64,000 nt of DNA from Halobellus sp. MBLA0158. GTDB lineage: Archaea > Halobacteriota > Halobacteria > Halobacteriales > Haloferacaceae. This document shows, one piece after another, positions 9,418 to 17,142 of the stretch (position 1 is its first letter; each line of letters opens with the position of its first letter). The notes beneath the pieces were generated by a model. It saw only the letters and a list, made by a program, of their open reading frames with translations, did no database searches and was not told the origin of the DNA. Where the stretch lies: assembly GCF_041477585.1 (NCBI RefSeq), contig NZ_JBGNYA010000001.1:2170001-2234000 (forward strand). The letters run 5' to 3'. The position numbers were made by a program, and so were the translations under genes.

Positions 9418-9861
9418 TCAGGTGGGTTGCGGCCGCGACGGCGGCCGGACCGCGGTGACGTTCTCGTGCCGTGCCAGCCCGACGAGGTCGTCGACGGCGA
9501 CGAAGCCCTGGACGAGGCCGTCGCGCCGGAGTTCGACGGTCACGCCGTAGCCGTCGGGGAGCGCCCGGCCGCCGGCCAGTTCGATCACCGCCTGGACCGA
9601 CCCGTCCTCGTAGACGAGCCCGTGCGGGTCGGCGTAGGCGGTTCGGTTCTCGGCGGTCGCGAGGTCGTAGAGCCGCCGATCGAGGTCCGGAGGGCGGGAG
9701 GGAGTCGCCGCGGCGGTGGTCGCCGTCGGCGACTGCGTCGGGGACGCTCGCGTCGTCGCCGTCGGGTCCGAGATCGGTGAGCCCCAGCCTGTACACCCGG
9801 CCAGGAGGACCAGGCCGACTGCGAGCAGGGGCGGCAACGGGTCGCGAGCGCGGCACGTCAC
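9418..9861 (-). CDS. Lipoprotein with subtilase prodomain-like region
   Basis: A 147-residue protein from a GTG start. Its hydrophobic N-terminus ends in a lipobox LLAGC with the lipidated Cys at 23, followed by a Thr/Ser/Pro linker. The C-terminal part runs DGSVQAVIELAGG, then VELRRDGLVQGFVAV and LVGLARHENVTAVRPP. It shares its spacing and many positions with residues 120-180 of the adjacent subtilase (VVVEAAPGS, then RHGRFVQASLPRTAL and LADTPAVERIRRP). A stand-alone prodomain-like inhibitor or chaperone for that protease is inferred. The stop is one base from the protease ATG, so both belong to one transcript. It is probably membrane-anchored outside the cell. Confidence 0.72.
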   Translation of the reverse strand: MTCRARDPLPPLLAVGLVLLAGCTGWGSPISDPTATTRASPTQSPTATTAAATPSRPPDLDRRLYDLATAENRTAYADPHGLVYEDGSVQAVIELAGGRALPDGYGVTVELRRDGLVQGFVAVDDLVGLARHENVTAVRPPSRPQPT

Positions 9862-10013
9862 AGTTCGGAAGGAGGTCCTCCGCGGTATGAATATTATTGA
9901 TACTCGATTGATACGCAGACGGTTCTTTCCCGATAAATCGCGGGAAAGCCATCGGAGGATCCCGCCAGACGTCGATCGCTACGGTTTTCACTCGATGTCC
10001 GAACTAGCTCGAT

Positions 10014-10223
10014 ATGCCGAAGGCGACGACCGACACCATCGCGACGCTCCTCGAGAGCGCGATCGAAGAGACCGACGACTCCGAGGTCCACTACAAGCTC
10101 CGAACTGCGCTGCAGCTGCTCGACGTCGTCGAGCGACGCCAGGAGAGCGCCATCGATCTGCTGACCGACGAGGAGTTCGACGGGGAACTCCGCGAGCGGC
10201 TCGAAGAACTGGGCTACCTCTAG
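10014..10223 (+). CDS. Small conserved haloarchaeal protein, function unknown
   Basis: A 69-residue acidic protein starting MPKATTDTIATLLESAIEET and ending LRERLEELGYL, predicted to be almost wholly alpha-helical. No cysteine, membrane segment or known motif is seen. A T-rich TATA-like stretch (GGTTTTCA, about 9983-9990) sits 25-30 bases before the ATG, suggesting a leaderless message. Codon use matches the neighbours. It is convergent with the lipoprotein gene ending at 10300. I do not recognise a function. Confidence 0.75.
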   Translation: MPKATTDTIATLLESAIEETDDSEVHYKLRTALQLLDVVERRQESAIDLLTDEEFDGELRERLEELGYL

Positions 10224-10299
10224 TGTGGGACCGCCGTTCGGATCACGCGCTCCCGTGAACTGACGGAGGCCCCCGAGCGCGAGCGACGATCAGTCCCGG

Positions 10300-11685
10300 T
10301 CACTGCTCCCGCAGCACCGCCAGCAGGTGATCGGCGACCGGCGGGACGTACGTCGCGTAGTGGTACGCGTACAGGAGCCCGCCGTAGGTCTCGTTGATGG
10401 TGTACGTCGAGACCTCGCCGTCGTCCAGGTCCGCGACGTCCTCGTGGAACTCGCGGAGCTGGTACAGCAGCATATCGGTCGCCGGCCAGTCGAGTTCGAG
10501 CCGGAGCGCCTGTGGCTCGCCCGTCCAGACCATCCGAAGCGCGTCGACGGCGTCCCCGCGGGCCTCGGCGATCGGCGCCACCGTCTCCGGGACGCCGTAG
10601 TTCCCGGCGTCGATCTCCTCGACGACGGTGCGGAAGGTCTGGAGGGCGGCGAGTCCGACCGCGGCCTGGAGGCACCGACTTGCCGGCTGGCGTTCGAGGC
10701 CTCGGCCCTCGACGAAGTCGTCGCCGACGAGCTCTCGGGCGTGACGGTAGAGCTCGCCGGCCGGCGTCTCCTCGATCGACCGCGCAAAGGGCGGTTCGTC
10801 CAGGTCCTCGTACTCGTGGACGTCGGCGTGCGCCGAGGTGATCCGGTGCTGTTCGACGAGCCGCCCCGCCGTCGACTCGATCGCGTCGCGATAGGACGTC
10901 GGATCCGCGACCGACTCGCGGTAGGTCCCGCGGAGCGAGGTCGCGTCCGCCAGCGACGCCCGCGCGTACTCGACCGATGCGGCGAGGTCGCTCACCGCGA
11001 ACGCCTCGTCGCGCGGCGCCTCCGGAAACGACGCGGGCTCCCGGAGTGACCTCCGGACGCTCTCGACGAGGCCCTCGATGTGATTGTGGACGAGCAGCGC
11101 CTCCAGCGCCGAAGCGCCGTCGTAGGTCCACGAGCGGAGGAAGTCGTACAGGTCCGATCGCACGCGCTCCCGCCGCGAGCGGAGTTCCTCTCCGTCGACC
11201 CGTCCGATCGCCGCGCGGTAGGCGGCGTTGATCCCCGCGGCGTCGGCCCGGACCGACCGGAGGTCCCCCAGCCGCTCTCTCGGAGCGGTCCGGTCGGGGA
11301 GATACTCCGATTCGCTCCCGCCGGACGGACCCGTCTCGTTCCCGCGCGCGTCCCGGAATCGATCCGTGACCGACGATCGGCGTTCCGCGAGCTCCGCAGC
11401 GAGCGCCTCGTTGGGGAGATCCGGCGATTCGGGAACCTCATCGAGGAGTGCGCGGATCCGCGACCGGTGGCGGTCGAACGCGCTCGCCGGAATCGACAGC
11501 GGGAACGCGGTCGGCGGTGTGGGCGGCGGCCGCTCGGCCAAGTCGGTCAGCGCCGCGTGATCGTACGAGAGCGTGTCGTCGTCGCCGCCGAGGACAGCGT
11601 CTCCGACGCCGCCGCAGCCCGCGAGCGCACCGGCGATGGCCGTCCCGGTCGCAGCGAGCATCTGCCTGCGGGTACGCCGGGTCAT
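10300..11685 (-). CDS. Tat-type lipoprotein, function unknown (461 aa)
   Basis: The start is the ATG giving MTRRTRRQMLAATG, with a twin-Arg N-terminus and a lipobox LAGC (Cys24). It is therefore a predicted Tat-exported, lipid-anchored surface protein. After a short linker the mature part is largely helical, with many Arg/Glu heptad-like stretches and conserved-looking HADVHEYEDLDEPPFA and ETYGGLLYAYHYATYVPP segments. I recognise no catalytic motif. Its ATG overlaps the stop of the upstream lipoprotein gene (ATGA, 11682-11685), so the pair is translationally coupled and may act together at the cell surface. Confidence 0.8.
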   Translation of the reverse strand: MTRRTRRQMLAATGTAIAGALAGCGGVGDAVLGGDDDTLSYDHAALTDLAERPPPTPPTAFPLSIPASAFDRHRSRIRALLDEVPESPDLPNEALAAELAERRSSVTDRFRDARGNETGPSGGSESEYLPDRTAPRERLGDLRSVRADAAGINAAYRAAIGRVDGEELRSRRERVRSDLYDFLRSWTYDGASALEALLVHNHIEGLVESVRRSLREPASFPEAPRDEAFAVSDLAASVEYARASLADATSLRGTYRESVADPTSYRDAIESTAGRLVEQHRITSAHADVHEYEDLDEPPFARSIEETPAGELYRHARELVGDDFVEGRGLERQPASRCLQAAVGLAALQTFRTVVEEIDAGNYGVPETVAPIAEARGDAVDALRMVWTGEPQALRLELDWPATDMLLYQLREFHEDVADLDDGEVSTYTINETYGGLLYAYHYATYVPPVADHLLAVLREQ

Positions 11686-12311
11686 TCGTCCGCACCTCCC
11701 GCGTCTGTGGCCGCTCCCGTCGCATTCGTCGGCGTGACCGGCTCGAAACTGACGACCGTCGGCCGATTGTCGCACGAACTGCTGAACCCCATCCCGAGAG
11801 TGTTGAACGAGTCGCCCGCGAACGGGAGCCGGATCGCGACGCCGACGGTGTCTTCGGCGTCCCGCTCGCAGGCGACGTCCGCCGGACGCATATCGCGACA
11901 GTACTGGGAGTCGACGCCGTCGTCTTCCTCCGAGACGGAGACGAGCCGGAGGTCGTAGCACTCGGGGATCGGTCGCACCAAGAGCAGTATCGACTCGGTC
12001 TCGAAGTCGGTCGAGTCGACGAACTGTTCGAGCTGTCGCGCCTCCGGAACGTCGGCGAAGGACGGGACGTTCGCCCGTTCCGTGAGGTGCTCGTAGGTGT
12101 AGGAGCGGCGCGCGGCGGATTCGTCCTCGATGAGCGACGCGCCCTCGTTGTTTCGGACCTGCTCCCGTTCGTAGTCAGTGACGGGACGTTTCTGCTCTGC
12201 GAAGTGCGGCTCCGCCCCCGTCCGGTCGAGGGATTCCGAACAGCCGGCCACCGAGCCGACCACCGGGAGGGACGCCGCCGCGAGGAACCGCCGTCGGGAC
12301 CAATCGGACAT
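11682..12311 (-). CDS. Tat-type lipoprotein, function unknown (209 aa)
   Basis: A 209-residue protein starting MSDWSRRRFLAAASLPVVG, with a clear twin-arginine motif (SRRRFL) and a lipobox SVAGC (Cys24). The mature domain is soluble and beta-rich in appearance, with paired cysteines at ECYDLR, DSQYCRDM and DVACERD and a late SSCDNRP. No family was recognised. It is the first gene of a two-gene operon with the 461-residue lipoprotein. A function in substrate capture or cell-surface redox is possible but cannot be shown from sequence. Confidence 0.8.
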   Translation of the reverse strand: MSDWSRRRFLAAASLPVVGSVAGCSESLDRTGAEPHFAEQKRPVTDYEREQVRNNEGASLIEDESAARRSYTYEHLTERANVPSFADVPEARQLEQFVDSTDFETESILLLVRPIPECYDLRLVSVSEEDDGVDSQYCRDMRPADVACERDAEDTVGVAIRLPFAGDSFNTLGMGFSSSCDNRPTVVSFEPVTPTNATGAATDAGGADE

Positions 12312-12465
12312 ACGAACCAAGGGCCCGCCGATCGGTGAAGGTCTTTTGCCTCGCGCGGCCCGAGCCAGCCCTGTAACGGAGAGCGACGGCTTCGCGCGGA
12401 AGTAGTGGTGCTATTCAGCGATAGAGTGTCGGCGTCGCTCCGCAGTGCGATTCGGCGTAGAAAGA

Positions 12466-12475
12466 AGTGGGTTGG
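12466..12475 (+). repeat. Possible left attachment-site remnant
   Basis: AGTGGGTTGG matches exactly the bases covering the 3' end of the minus-strand tRNA-Val (18200-18209), in the same orientation on the plus strand. It lies where A/T-richer DNA begins. A second, 9-base partial match (AAGTAGTGG) lies at 12400-12408. Ten bases is short for an att site and could be chance. Confidence 0.3.
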
Positions 12476-12532
12476 CTATCGATGTGGGGTGGTCCTTCCC
12501 GCCGTGATCAGGTGTCGTTGTTTCACTTCGCC

Positions 12533-12564
12533 TTCGGTGAATCAGTCGAACGGATCGGTCTGCG
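12533..12564 (+). repeat. Degenerate direct repeat, copy 1 (IS or MITE remnant)
   Basis: A 32-base segment with an exact 18-base core (TTCGGTGAATCAGTCGAA). It is repeated at 14716-14747 with three mismatches over the rest. A second short block upstream (GCGATTCGG then TAG) also recurs before each copy with different spacing. Together these look like two deleted derivatives of one element flanking the vapBC/IS segment. No transposase coding is preserved. Confidence 0.55.
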
Positions 12565-12595
12565 AACTGAAATCACAGTTATCTGCCTGACTCTG

Positions 12596-12700
12596 TTAGT
12601 CGTCATCGGTCTCGTCTGGAGAGATCTTCTGATAGATCGTCTCGACGAAATCAAAGACCAATTCGCCGGCCTTGAGAATGGCAATGACGACCTCTTCCAT
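12596..12700 (-). CDS. Possible 34-residue small protein
   Basis: Reads MEEVVIAILKAGELVFDFVE and ends in the acidic tail SPDETDDD. This is a plausible amphipathic-helix micro-protein with a typical haloarchaeal acidic C-terminus. The A/T-rich DNA upstream (12701-12760) contains possible promoter elements. No homologue is recognised and the length is very small, so it may not be expressed. Confidence 0.35.
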   Translation of the reverse strand: MEEVVIAILKAGELVFDFVETIYQKISPDETDDD

Positions 12701-12765
12701 ATCTCTCACATAAGACTTTCTGGAATAATGGTTTGCTGTACTGAGTGGGACCACCTCAGAGACGA

Positions 12766-13164
12766 CTATCGATACTCTTCGACGTCGACGACCCGTTTGG
12801 TCGCCTCGTGGGTCAAGTCGCCGTCCGCGGAGACGACCGGCGCGCCCCATTCGCGACCGACGGCGGCCACGAGCCCGTCGACGCCGTCGAGATACGGTCC
12901 GCCGGGCTCGATCTCGTCGGCGATCCGGGCGGCCGTCTCTGCGAGCTCGTCGTCGACAGCGACCACTTCGCCCCAGCCCAACGCCGCGATCGCCTCGTCG
13001 ACGTCGCCGTCGGGGTGGTTTCCGACACCGACGAGCGTCTCAGCGTACGCCGGTGCGGGGAAGATCCACGTCTCGTCGTCGCCGCCGTTTGCCGCGTAGT
13101 AGTCTTTCGTCGCCGAGACGCCGCTGAGGTAGTCGATGAGAAAGTTCGCGTCGAGGACTCTCAT
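12766..13164 (-). CDS. vapC: PIN-domain ribonuclease toxin (VapC type)
   Basis: A 132-residue protein starting MRVLDANFLIDYLSG, with the first PIN acidic residue at Asp5. Further acidic positions follow in AYAETLVG, YLDGVDGLVAA and VVSADGDLTHEATK. PIN-domain VapC toxins are Mg-dependent RNases that cut tRNA or other RNA. Its ATG overlaps the antitoxin stop by the ATGA arrangement, so it is translated after VapB. The length is typical. Downstream is A/T-rich island DNA. Confidence 0.88.
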   Translation of the reverse strand: MRVLDANFLIDYLSGVSATKDYYAANGGDDETWIFPAPAYAETLVGVGNHPDGDVDEAIAALGWGEVVAVDDELAETAARIADEIEPGGPYLDGVDGLVAAVGREWGAPVVSADGDLTHEATKRVVDVEEYR

Positions 13165-13403
13165 ACGTTCCCGAGACCGCGCATCCGCTCTTTCCGCTCG
13201 TCTTTCGCGTCGGCGCGTTGCTCGCGGATCCACTCGCCTTCCGCTTCAGACAGCAGCCCGAATCCGTCCTCGAAGTCGCTGTCGGTCGTCTCGCCGAGCA
13301 GCCGATCGAGGACGTCGTTGTAGGACTCGCCCTCGCGCCGTCGGCTGTCGAGGCGCTTTTTCACCCGATCGCTGATCCGGATCTGCTCGTCGGCGGTCGC
13401 CAT
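13161..13403 (-). CDS. vapB: VapB-type antitoxin
   Basis: An 80-residue protein starting MATADEQIRISDRVKKRLDS. A short beta strand followed by two helices fits a ribbon-helix-helix DNA-binding domain. The following SYNDVLDRLLGE is typical of the haloarchaeal antitoxin family, and the C-terminal half would wrap the VapC toxin. The start is chosen at the ATG just after a perfect palindrome (13410-13429) that should be its own operator. It overlaps vapC by 4 bases. A longer frame upstream would run through the operator and is rejected. Confidence 0.85.
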   Translation of the reverse strand: MATADEQIRISDRVKKRLDSRRREGESYNDVLDRLLGETTDSDFEDGFGLLSEAEGEWIREQRADAKDERKERMRGLGNV

Positions 13404-13409
13404 TACTCG

Positions 13410-13429
13410 TGTCAACGTTGGCGTTGACA
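13410..13429 (-). promoter_or_regulatory. vapBC core promoter and palindromic operator
   Basis: TGTCAACG-TTGG-CGTTGACA is a perfect 8-base-arm inverted repeat, ending 7 bases before the vapB ATG. A TATA-like TTTTAC (minus strand, about 13433-13438) lies just upstream. The predicted transcription start is near 13408, so the operator lies between TATA box and start. This fits classical toxin-antitoxin autorepression, which is inferred. Confidence 0.7.
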
Positions 13430-13458
13430 GCGTAAAATCGTTTGGCACAGTCGTGGGG

Positions 13459-14155
13459 GGCACTGTTCAGATAAGATCGAAAAGTGAGGCGGTCGTAGTT
13501 CGTTGGTGCCTATGCAAGAACCCAACCGCCTCACCGGAGGTAGCGACTTTCCAGAGTTAGGTTTTGTGGAGCGAGAGGCGACACCCGAGTCGGCGATGAA
13601 GTTGGGTATCCAACTGCATTTGGCGGGATTATCGCTGTCGGATACCGTCTCTGTTCTTGCAAGCCTGGGTGTCGATCGGTGTCGCTCCACCGTTCACAAC
13701 TGGATTCAGAAGGCAGACCTACAGCCTGCCGAGGGACAGAATCCGAATTACGTCGCGGTTGATGAGACTGTAATTCGAGTGAATGACCAGCGCTACTGGC
13801 TGTTTGCGGCGGTCGATCCCGACACGACTCGCCTGCTGCACGTGCGACTATTCCCGACCAGGACCCAAGCGCTGACCGAGATGTTCCTTGCGGAACTCCG
13901 CGAGAAACATCTCGTTTCTGACGCGATCTTCCTGGTCGATGGCGCACCCTGGCTGCAGGCGGCCTGCCACCGTCACTCGCTCCGATTCCAACACGTCACT
14001 CACGGGAATCGGAACGCCGTCGAACGTGTCTTCAAAGAACTCAAACGCCGAACTGAAGCCTTCGCAAACCACTTCAGACACGCTCGTCCTGAAACCGCAG
14101 AAACGTGGCTCCAAGCATTCGCCGTCTGTTTCAATCAACTAATCTGAACAATGCC
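13459..14155 (+). mobile_element. Intact IS6-family insertion sequence with target duplication
   Basis: The ends are GGCACTGTTCAGATAAG on the left and, reading inward, GGCATTGTTCAGATTAG on the right. These are 17-base terminal inverted repeats with two mismatches. It is flanked by GTCGTGGGG on both sides (13450-13458 and 14156-14164), a duplication of 8-9 bases; IS6 elements usually make 8. A single transposase gene fills the element. Intact ends and duplication suggest recent insertion. It landed about 20 bases upstream of the vapBC TATA box, leaving the core promoter intact. Confidence 0.9.
13512..14147 (+). CDS. IS6-family DDE transposase
   Basis: A 211-residue protein read from the ATG giving MQEPNRLTGGSDFPELGFVE; a TTG three codons upstream is also possible. 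The N-terminus holds an HTH (LSLSDTVSVLASLGV). The catalytic core has Asp in YVAVDETV, Asp in IFLVDGAPW and Glu in NAVERVFKEL, followed by KRRTEAFANHFRHA, as in ISH14-like haloarchaeal IS6 transposases. Full length and uninterrupted, so probably active. Confidence 0.92.
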   Translation: MQEPNRLTGGSDFPELGFVEREATPESAMKLGIQLHLAGLSLSDTVSVLASLGVDRCRSTVHNWIQKADLQPAEGQNPNYVAVDETVIRVNDQRYWLFAAVDPDTTRLLHVRLFPTRTQALTEMFLAELREKHLVSDAIFLVDGAPWLQAACHRHSLRFQHVTHGNRNAVERVFKELKRRTEAFANHFRHARPETAETWLQAFAVCFNQLI

Positions 14156-14355
14156 GTCGTGGGGCGTCACAGAAATCTTGCTCCGGTGGCGTATTTCACG
14201 ATCTCACAGTCGAATGAGTTCTCAGAGTCTGCCTGCGAATTTCACAGTGTATCTCCTACCGTCTCCTGTAGAGGAATCGCGTAGCACGGGAAGAGACGTT
14301 CTACTGGGCTCACACTGAGGCACTGTTTTGTATCCCAAGCAGGAATGCGTCGCTT

Positions 14356-14658
14356 ATGGTCCCCTATGTTAGTGAGGTGCTGTTCAACGAACCGCAAGGC
14401 CGTCGTATGGCACTCATTCAGCTCGGCCTGTCGTTTACCTTCTTGTGTATGTTCGCGTATGCTTGGAGCGTCGGCGACGCTGGCGAAACCCGATGGTTAC
14501 TATTTATGATCGCCGGAACCGCTCTGTCCGGAATCGCCGAGTCCCTCCCAGAGACCCAACTCCGGACGGTGGGCGTACTCCGTTTCGGGGCGGTCCTCGT
14601 ATTGCTGTGCGTCGTCGCTGCGCCCCTCCTCGGTCTCGAATTCTTCTTCGGAGGATAA
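14356..14658 (+). CDS. Small membrane protein, function unknown
   Basis: A 100-residue protein with three predicted membrane helices: LIQLGLSFTFLCMFAYAW, then WLLFMIAGTALSGIA, then VLRFGAVLVLLCVVAAPLL. The ATG at 14356 is used; MALIQLG 17 codons later is an alternative start. No motif is recognised. It lies in the island between the insertion sequence and an exchanger gene, with A/T-richer codon use than the flanking chromosome. Confidence 0.6.
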   Translation: MVPYVSEVLFNEPQGRRMALIQLGLSFTFLCMFAYAWSVGDAGETRWLLFMIAGTALSGIAESLPETQLRTVGVLRFGAVLVLLCVVAAPLLGLEFFFGG

Positions 14659-14715
14659 CCGCTGGTGGTGACGGTCTCTGTACTGAGCGATTCGGTAGTA
14701 GTAATCTCATTCCCT

Positions 14716-14747
14716 TTCGGTGAATCAGTCGAAAGGATCCGTCTGTG
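14716..14747 (+). repeat. Degenerate direct repeat, copy 2 (IS or MITE remnant)
   Basis: Second copy of the 32-base segment at 12533-12564, with the same orientation and the same 18-base core. It is preceded by a GCGATTCGG block about 20-30 bases upstream, where copy 1 has about 80. It lies in the 172-bp gap before the exchanger gene. The two copies flank vapBC, the IS6 element and a small membrane gene. Confidence 0.55.
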
Positions 14748-14830
14748 TGTTCGCTGGCACTCCGTGAGATCACCAGTCAGCGAAGGAGGGCACCAAACCT
14801 TGATTGAGGAGCCGCCAGTCGAACCGCACG

Positions 14831-15817
14831 ATGGTACAAGGCGGTCCAGCTGTCCAGGTCGGTGTGATTGCTCTCTCGATTCTGGGTCTCTGGATCGGTG
14901 CGCGCTTTTTGGTTGATGCGGTCGTTCGGTTAGCCCGCCGATTCGGTCTGTCGGACCTCACTATCGGACTAACCATTGTGGCGATGGGGACATCCACGCC
15001 GGAACTCACCGTCTCGGTTGACGCCGCGCTCAAAGGGCTAGGAGATATCGCGGTCGCAAACGTCCTCGGCTCGAATATCTACAATCTGGCGTTTATTCTG
15101 GGGGTGATTTCCTTGCTGAAAGTTATCCCAATCGCCGCATCGATCGTCCACCGTGACGGGATCGCGCTGTTAGCGAGTACCCTGCTTGGTGGTCTCGTCG
15201 TGTACGACCTCGAAATTTCGAGACCCGAAGGAGCGCTGTTGGTAGGAGTCTTCATCGCGTACACTGCCAATCTCCTGCGATCTAGCCAGAAATCCCCCGA
15301 TCACACTGCCGAGGTATCGTCCGCTGGATCGGCCGCAACCCACCCGGTGACAGAGCAGGAGACGTTTCGCGGACGGGATGTCGTGTTTCTCTGTGGCGGG
15401 CTGGCGTTGGTCCTCGTGAGTGGCGATTATATGGTGCTGGCCGCTTCGGACTTGGCCCGCAGTGCCGGTATCTCGGAGTGGGTTATCGGTGGAACCATCG
15501 TCGCGGCGGGTACCTCGACCCCTGAGTTTGCCGTGTCACTTGTCGCTGTCCGGCGCGGAAGTCTCGGCGTCTCGGTCGGAAACGTCGTCGGGAGCAATGT
15601 CTTCAATATCACAGGAATTCTGGGGGTGGCAGCTGTCATCCAGCCGTTGATAATGAATAGTAGTCCTGTTGTGACGCTGGGATGGCTGGCAGGTATCTCC
15701 CTAGTGATGGTCACTGCTTTGTGGACGGGACGAGTTCTCTCTCGATTGGAAGGTGGTTTGTTCGCCGTTTCCGAGGTCGTCCGCTGGGTACTGGGTGCTG
15801 TTGGTCTACTCGGCTGA
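14831..15817 (+). CDS. Na+/Ca2+ exchanger family (CaCA) cation antiporter
   Basis: A 328-residue membrane protein from the ATG giving MVQGGPAVQVGVIAL. It has the two inverted CaCA alpha-repeats. The first reads GLTIVAMGTSTPELTVS then NVLGSNIYNLAFILG, the second GGTIVAAGTSTPEFAVS then NVVGSNVFNITGILG. The Glu in each TPE motif and the GSN motif form the ion site. About ten helices are seen, with a short hydrophilic loop near residues 155-185. It is probably a Ca2+ or other divalent cation extruder driven by Na+. It sits in the accessory island with no operon partner. Confidence 0.9.
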   Translation: MVQGGPAVQVGVIALSILGLWIGARFLVDAVVRLARRFGLSDLTIGLTIVAMGTSTPELTVSVDAALKGLGDIAVANVLGSNIYNLAFILGVISLLKVIPIAASIVHRDGIALLASTLLGGLVVYDLEISRPEGALLVGVFIAYTANLLRSSQKSPDHTAEVSSAGSAATHPVTEQETFRGRDVVFLCGGLALVLVSGDYMVLAASDLARSAGISEWVIGGTIVAAGTSTPEFAVSLVAVRRGSLGVSVGNVVGSNVFNITGILGVAAVIQPLIMNSSPVVTLGWLAGISLVMVTALWTGRVLSRLEGGLFAVSEVVRWVLGAVGLLG

Positions 15818-15893
15818 TCGCGTTCCTCTCAGCGACGCGAAGTCCGCGTAACCACTGAATGGGCGCGAATCGGGGGCCTTGACCGAGGGCACA

Positions 15894-16199
15894 CTATTCG
15901 GAGTCGTCGTCGAGGGTATCTTCGACAGCCTGAGAGTCGACTGCGTCAGGTGAGGGCGGGAGTTTGTTTTTCACGAGCCACAAGCTCGATCGATAGATCC
16001 CGTATCCCAATCCGGTGAACAGAATCAGGTCGACGATGTATAGTTCGATGAATTTGACGGGAGTGATTTGACTGAGTTCGAGATCGCCAAAGAGAATGAG
16101 AATCTCGAGCGTAATGACGAGGATTACCGCCGGCCCGAAGAGGACCAAGAACCCGATAGCAATGAGAGGGAGACGTTCCCGCGAATCGGTCGATTTCAT
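15894..16199 (-). CDS. Small two-helix membrane protein, function unknown
   Basis: A 101-residue protein starting MKSTDSRERLPLIAIGFLV. Two membrane segments (GFLVLFGPAVILVITLEIL and ELYIVDLILFTGLGYGIY) precede an acidic soluble tail ending LDDDSE. The ATG is chosen because longer upstream readings are non-hydrophobic and cross A/T-rich DNA. It is convergent with the exchanger gene. No family recognised. Confidence 0.6.
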   Translation of the reverse strand: MKSTDSRERLPLIAIGFLVLFGPAVILVITLEILILFGDLELSQITPVKFIELYIVDLILFTGLGYGIYRSSLWLVKNKLPPSPDAVDSQAVEDTLDDDSE

Positions 16200-16418
16200 A
16201 CTAGCTGATACTTTTCGTACGCCAATGAGTACTTCGACCGATCTGCTCTTACCTGAGAGCGGATGGGAACAAAGACAGAGAAACGTGGTGAAGGGCCGAG
16301 TAAAAGCGAATGCCACGAAAACGAGGATCCCCGAAATACCTGCTTAGCGCGCGAGTTGTTTCCCGTATATCGATTTATCAGTCCTCTTCAAAATAAGGCG
16401 GCGTCTCCATTCCAGTAC

Positions 16419-16700
16419 TTACCCACCACCGCCGTTTCCACCAAACGCGCCCTTCTCGGCTTCTAATTCGTTCTCACGACGGGATCGCTCGCTGTCTGGA
16501 TCAGAAACGGATTCTTGGGAATCTTCGTTTGACTGCGTAATTGAGAGCACCCAGCCGATGCTGTACACGACCAAGCCGCAGCCGATGCCGCCCACCGTAT
16601 CAAAAAGGTGCATTCCAACGAGTGACGTGATGACACTCAGCACCGGGCCACCGATAATGGCGTAGCCGAGATTCTCTCTCAGAAAGCGGTGCTCCCTCAT
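16419..16700 (-). CDS. Small membrane protein with Gly-rich tail, function unknown
   Basis: A 93-residue protein starting MREHRFLRENLGYAIIGG. It has two membrane helices (YAIIGGPVLSVITSLVGM and IGCGLVVYSIGWVLSI), then a charged tail SERSRRENELEAEKG ending in a Gly run. The start is placed at the ATG immediately before the first amphipathic stretch. It is an island gene of unknown role, on the same strand as the preceding small membrane protein but separated by about 220 bp. Confidence 0.55.
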   Translation of the reverse strand: MREHRFLRENLGYAIIGGPVLSVITSLVGMHLFDTVGGIGCGLVVYSIGWVLSITQSNEDSQESVSDPDSERSRRENELEAEKGAFGGNGGGG

Positions 16701-16881
16701 ACGGGACGCATTGGCTGAGTGATGGAAATACTTTGTCGCTACTCTTTGTTGAGCAAGTTCCAACGGAAGACCTCGAATCGGTGGCTTACAGGCGGATCTT
16801 ATCGGTGACCTCCGAACGCTCTGTGGGAAAATCATCGAAATTACGGGAAGAATTTTGTTTGTACAGGCCGAATCCGTCGCT

Positions 16882-17136
16882 ATGACCTCGAAGGCCGACA
16901 AGCGGGGCCGAATATATCTCCCGAAGGAGATCCGGGAAAAGCACGGCCGGCAGTACCGCATCGTCGATCTACCCACCCACGTCGCGCTGTTTCCCGTCGC
17001 AGACGACCCCCTCGACGCGGTCGAGACGGCGGTCGGTGACGCCCTCGCGGACGAGGACGTCGACGAACTCAAAGCCGAGGCCCGCGTGAAGGCCGCTCGT
17101 GAGGTCGCAGACGAACGGGACGCGGACGGGACCTGA
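16882..17136 (+). CDS. vapB: AbrB/SpoVT-type antitoxin (VapB)
   Basis: An 84-residue protein from the ATG giving MTSKADKRGRIYLPKEIREK. This is the swapped-hairpin AbrB DNA-binding motif (RGRIYLPKEIR). The C-terminal half is acidic and helical (DALADEDVDELKAEARVKAA) and probably binds the toxin. An upstream in-frame reading from 16855 is less likely. A PIN toxin gene follows after 6 bases, so this is a second, differently built toxin-antitoxin pair in the island. Confidence 0.85.
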   Translation: MTSKADKRGRIYLPKEIREKHGRQYRIVDLPTHVALFPVADDPLDAVETAVGDALADEDVDELKAEARVKAAREVADERDADGT

Positions 17137-17142
17137 CGCCGG

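Noticed and set aside
12405-12590. Short plus-strand frames in the repeat area
   Set aside because: They coincide with degenerate repeat copy 1 and have no recognisable protein pattern.
14319-14330. Solo IS6-like end (GGCACTGTT)
   Set aside because: Only nine bases match the IS left end and there is no partner end or duplication, so chance is likely.
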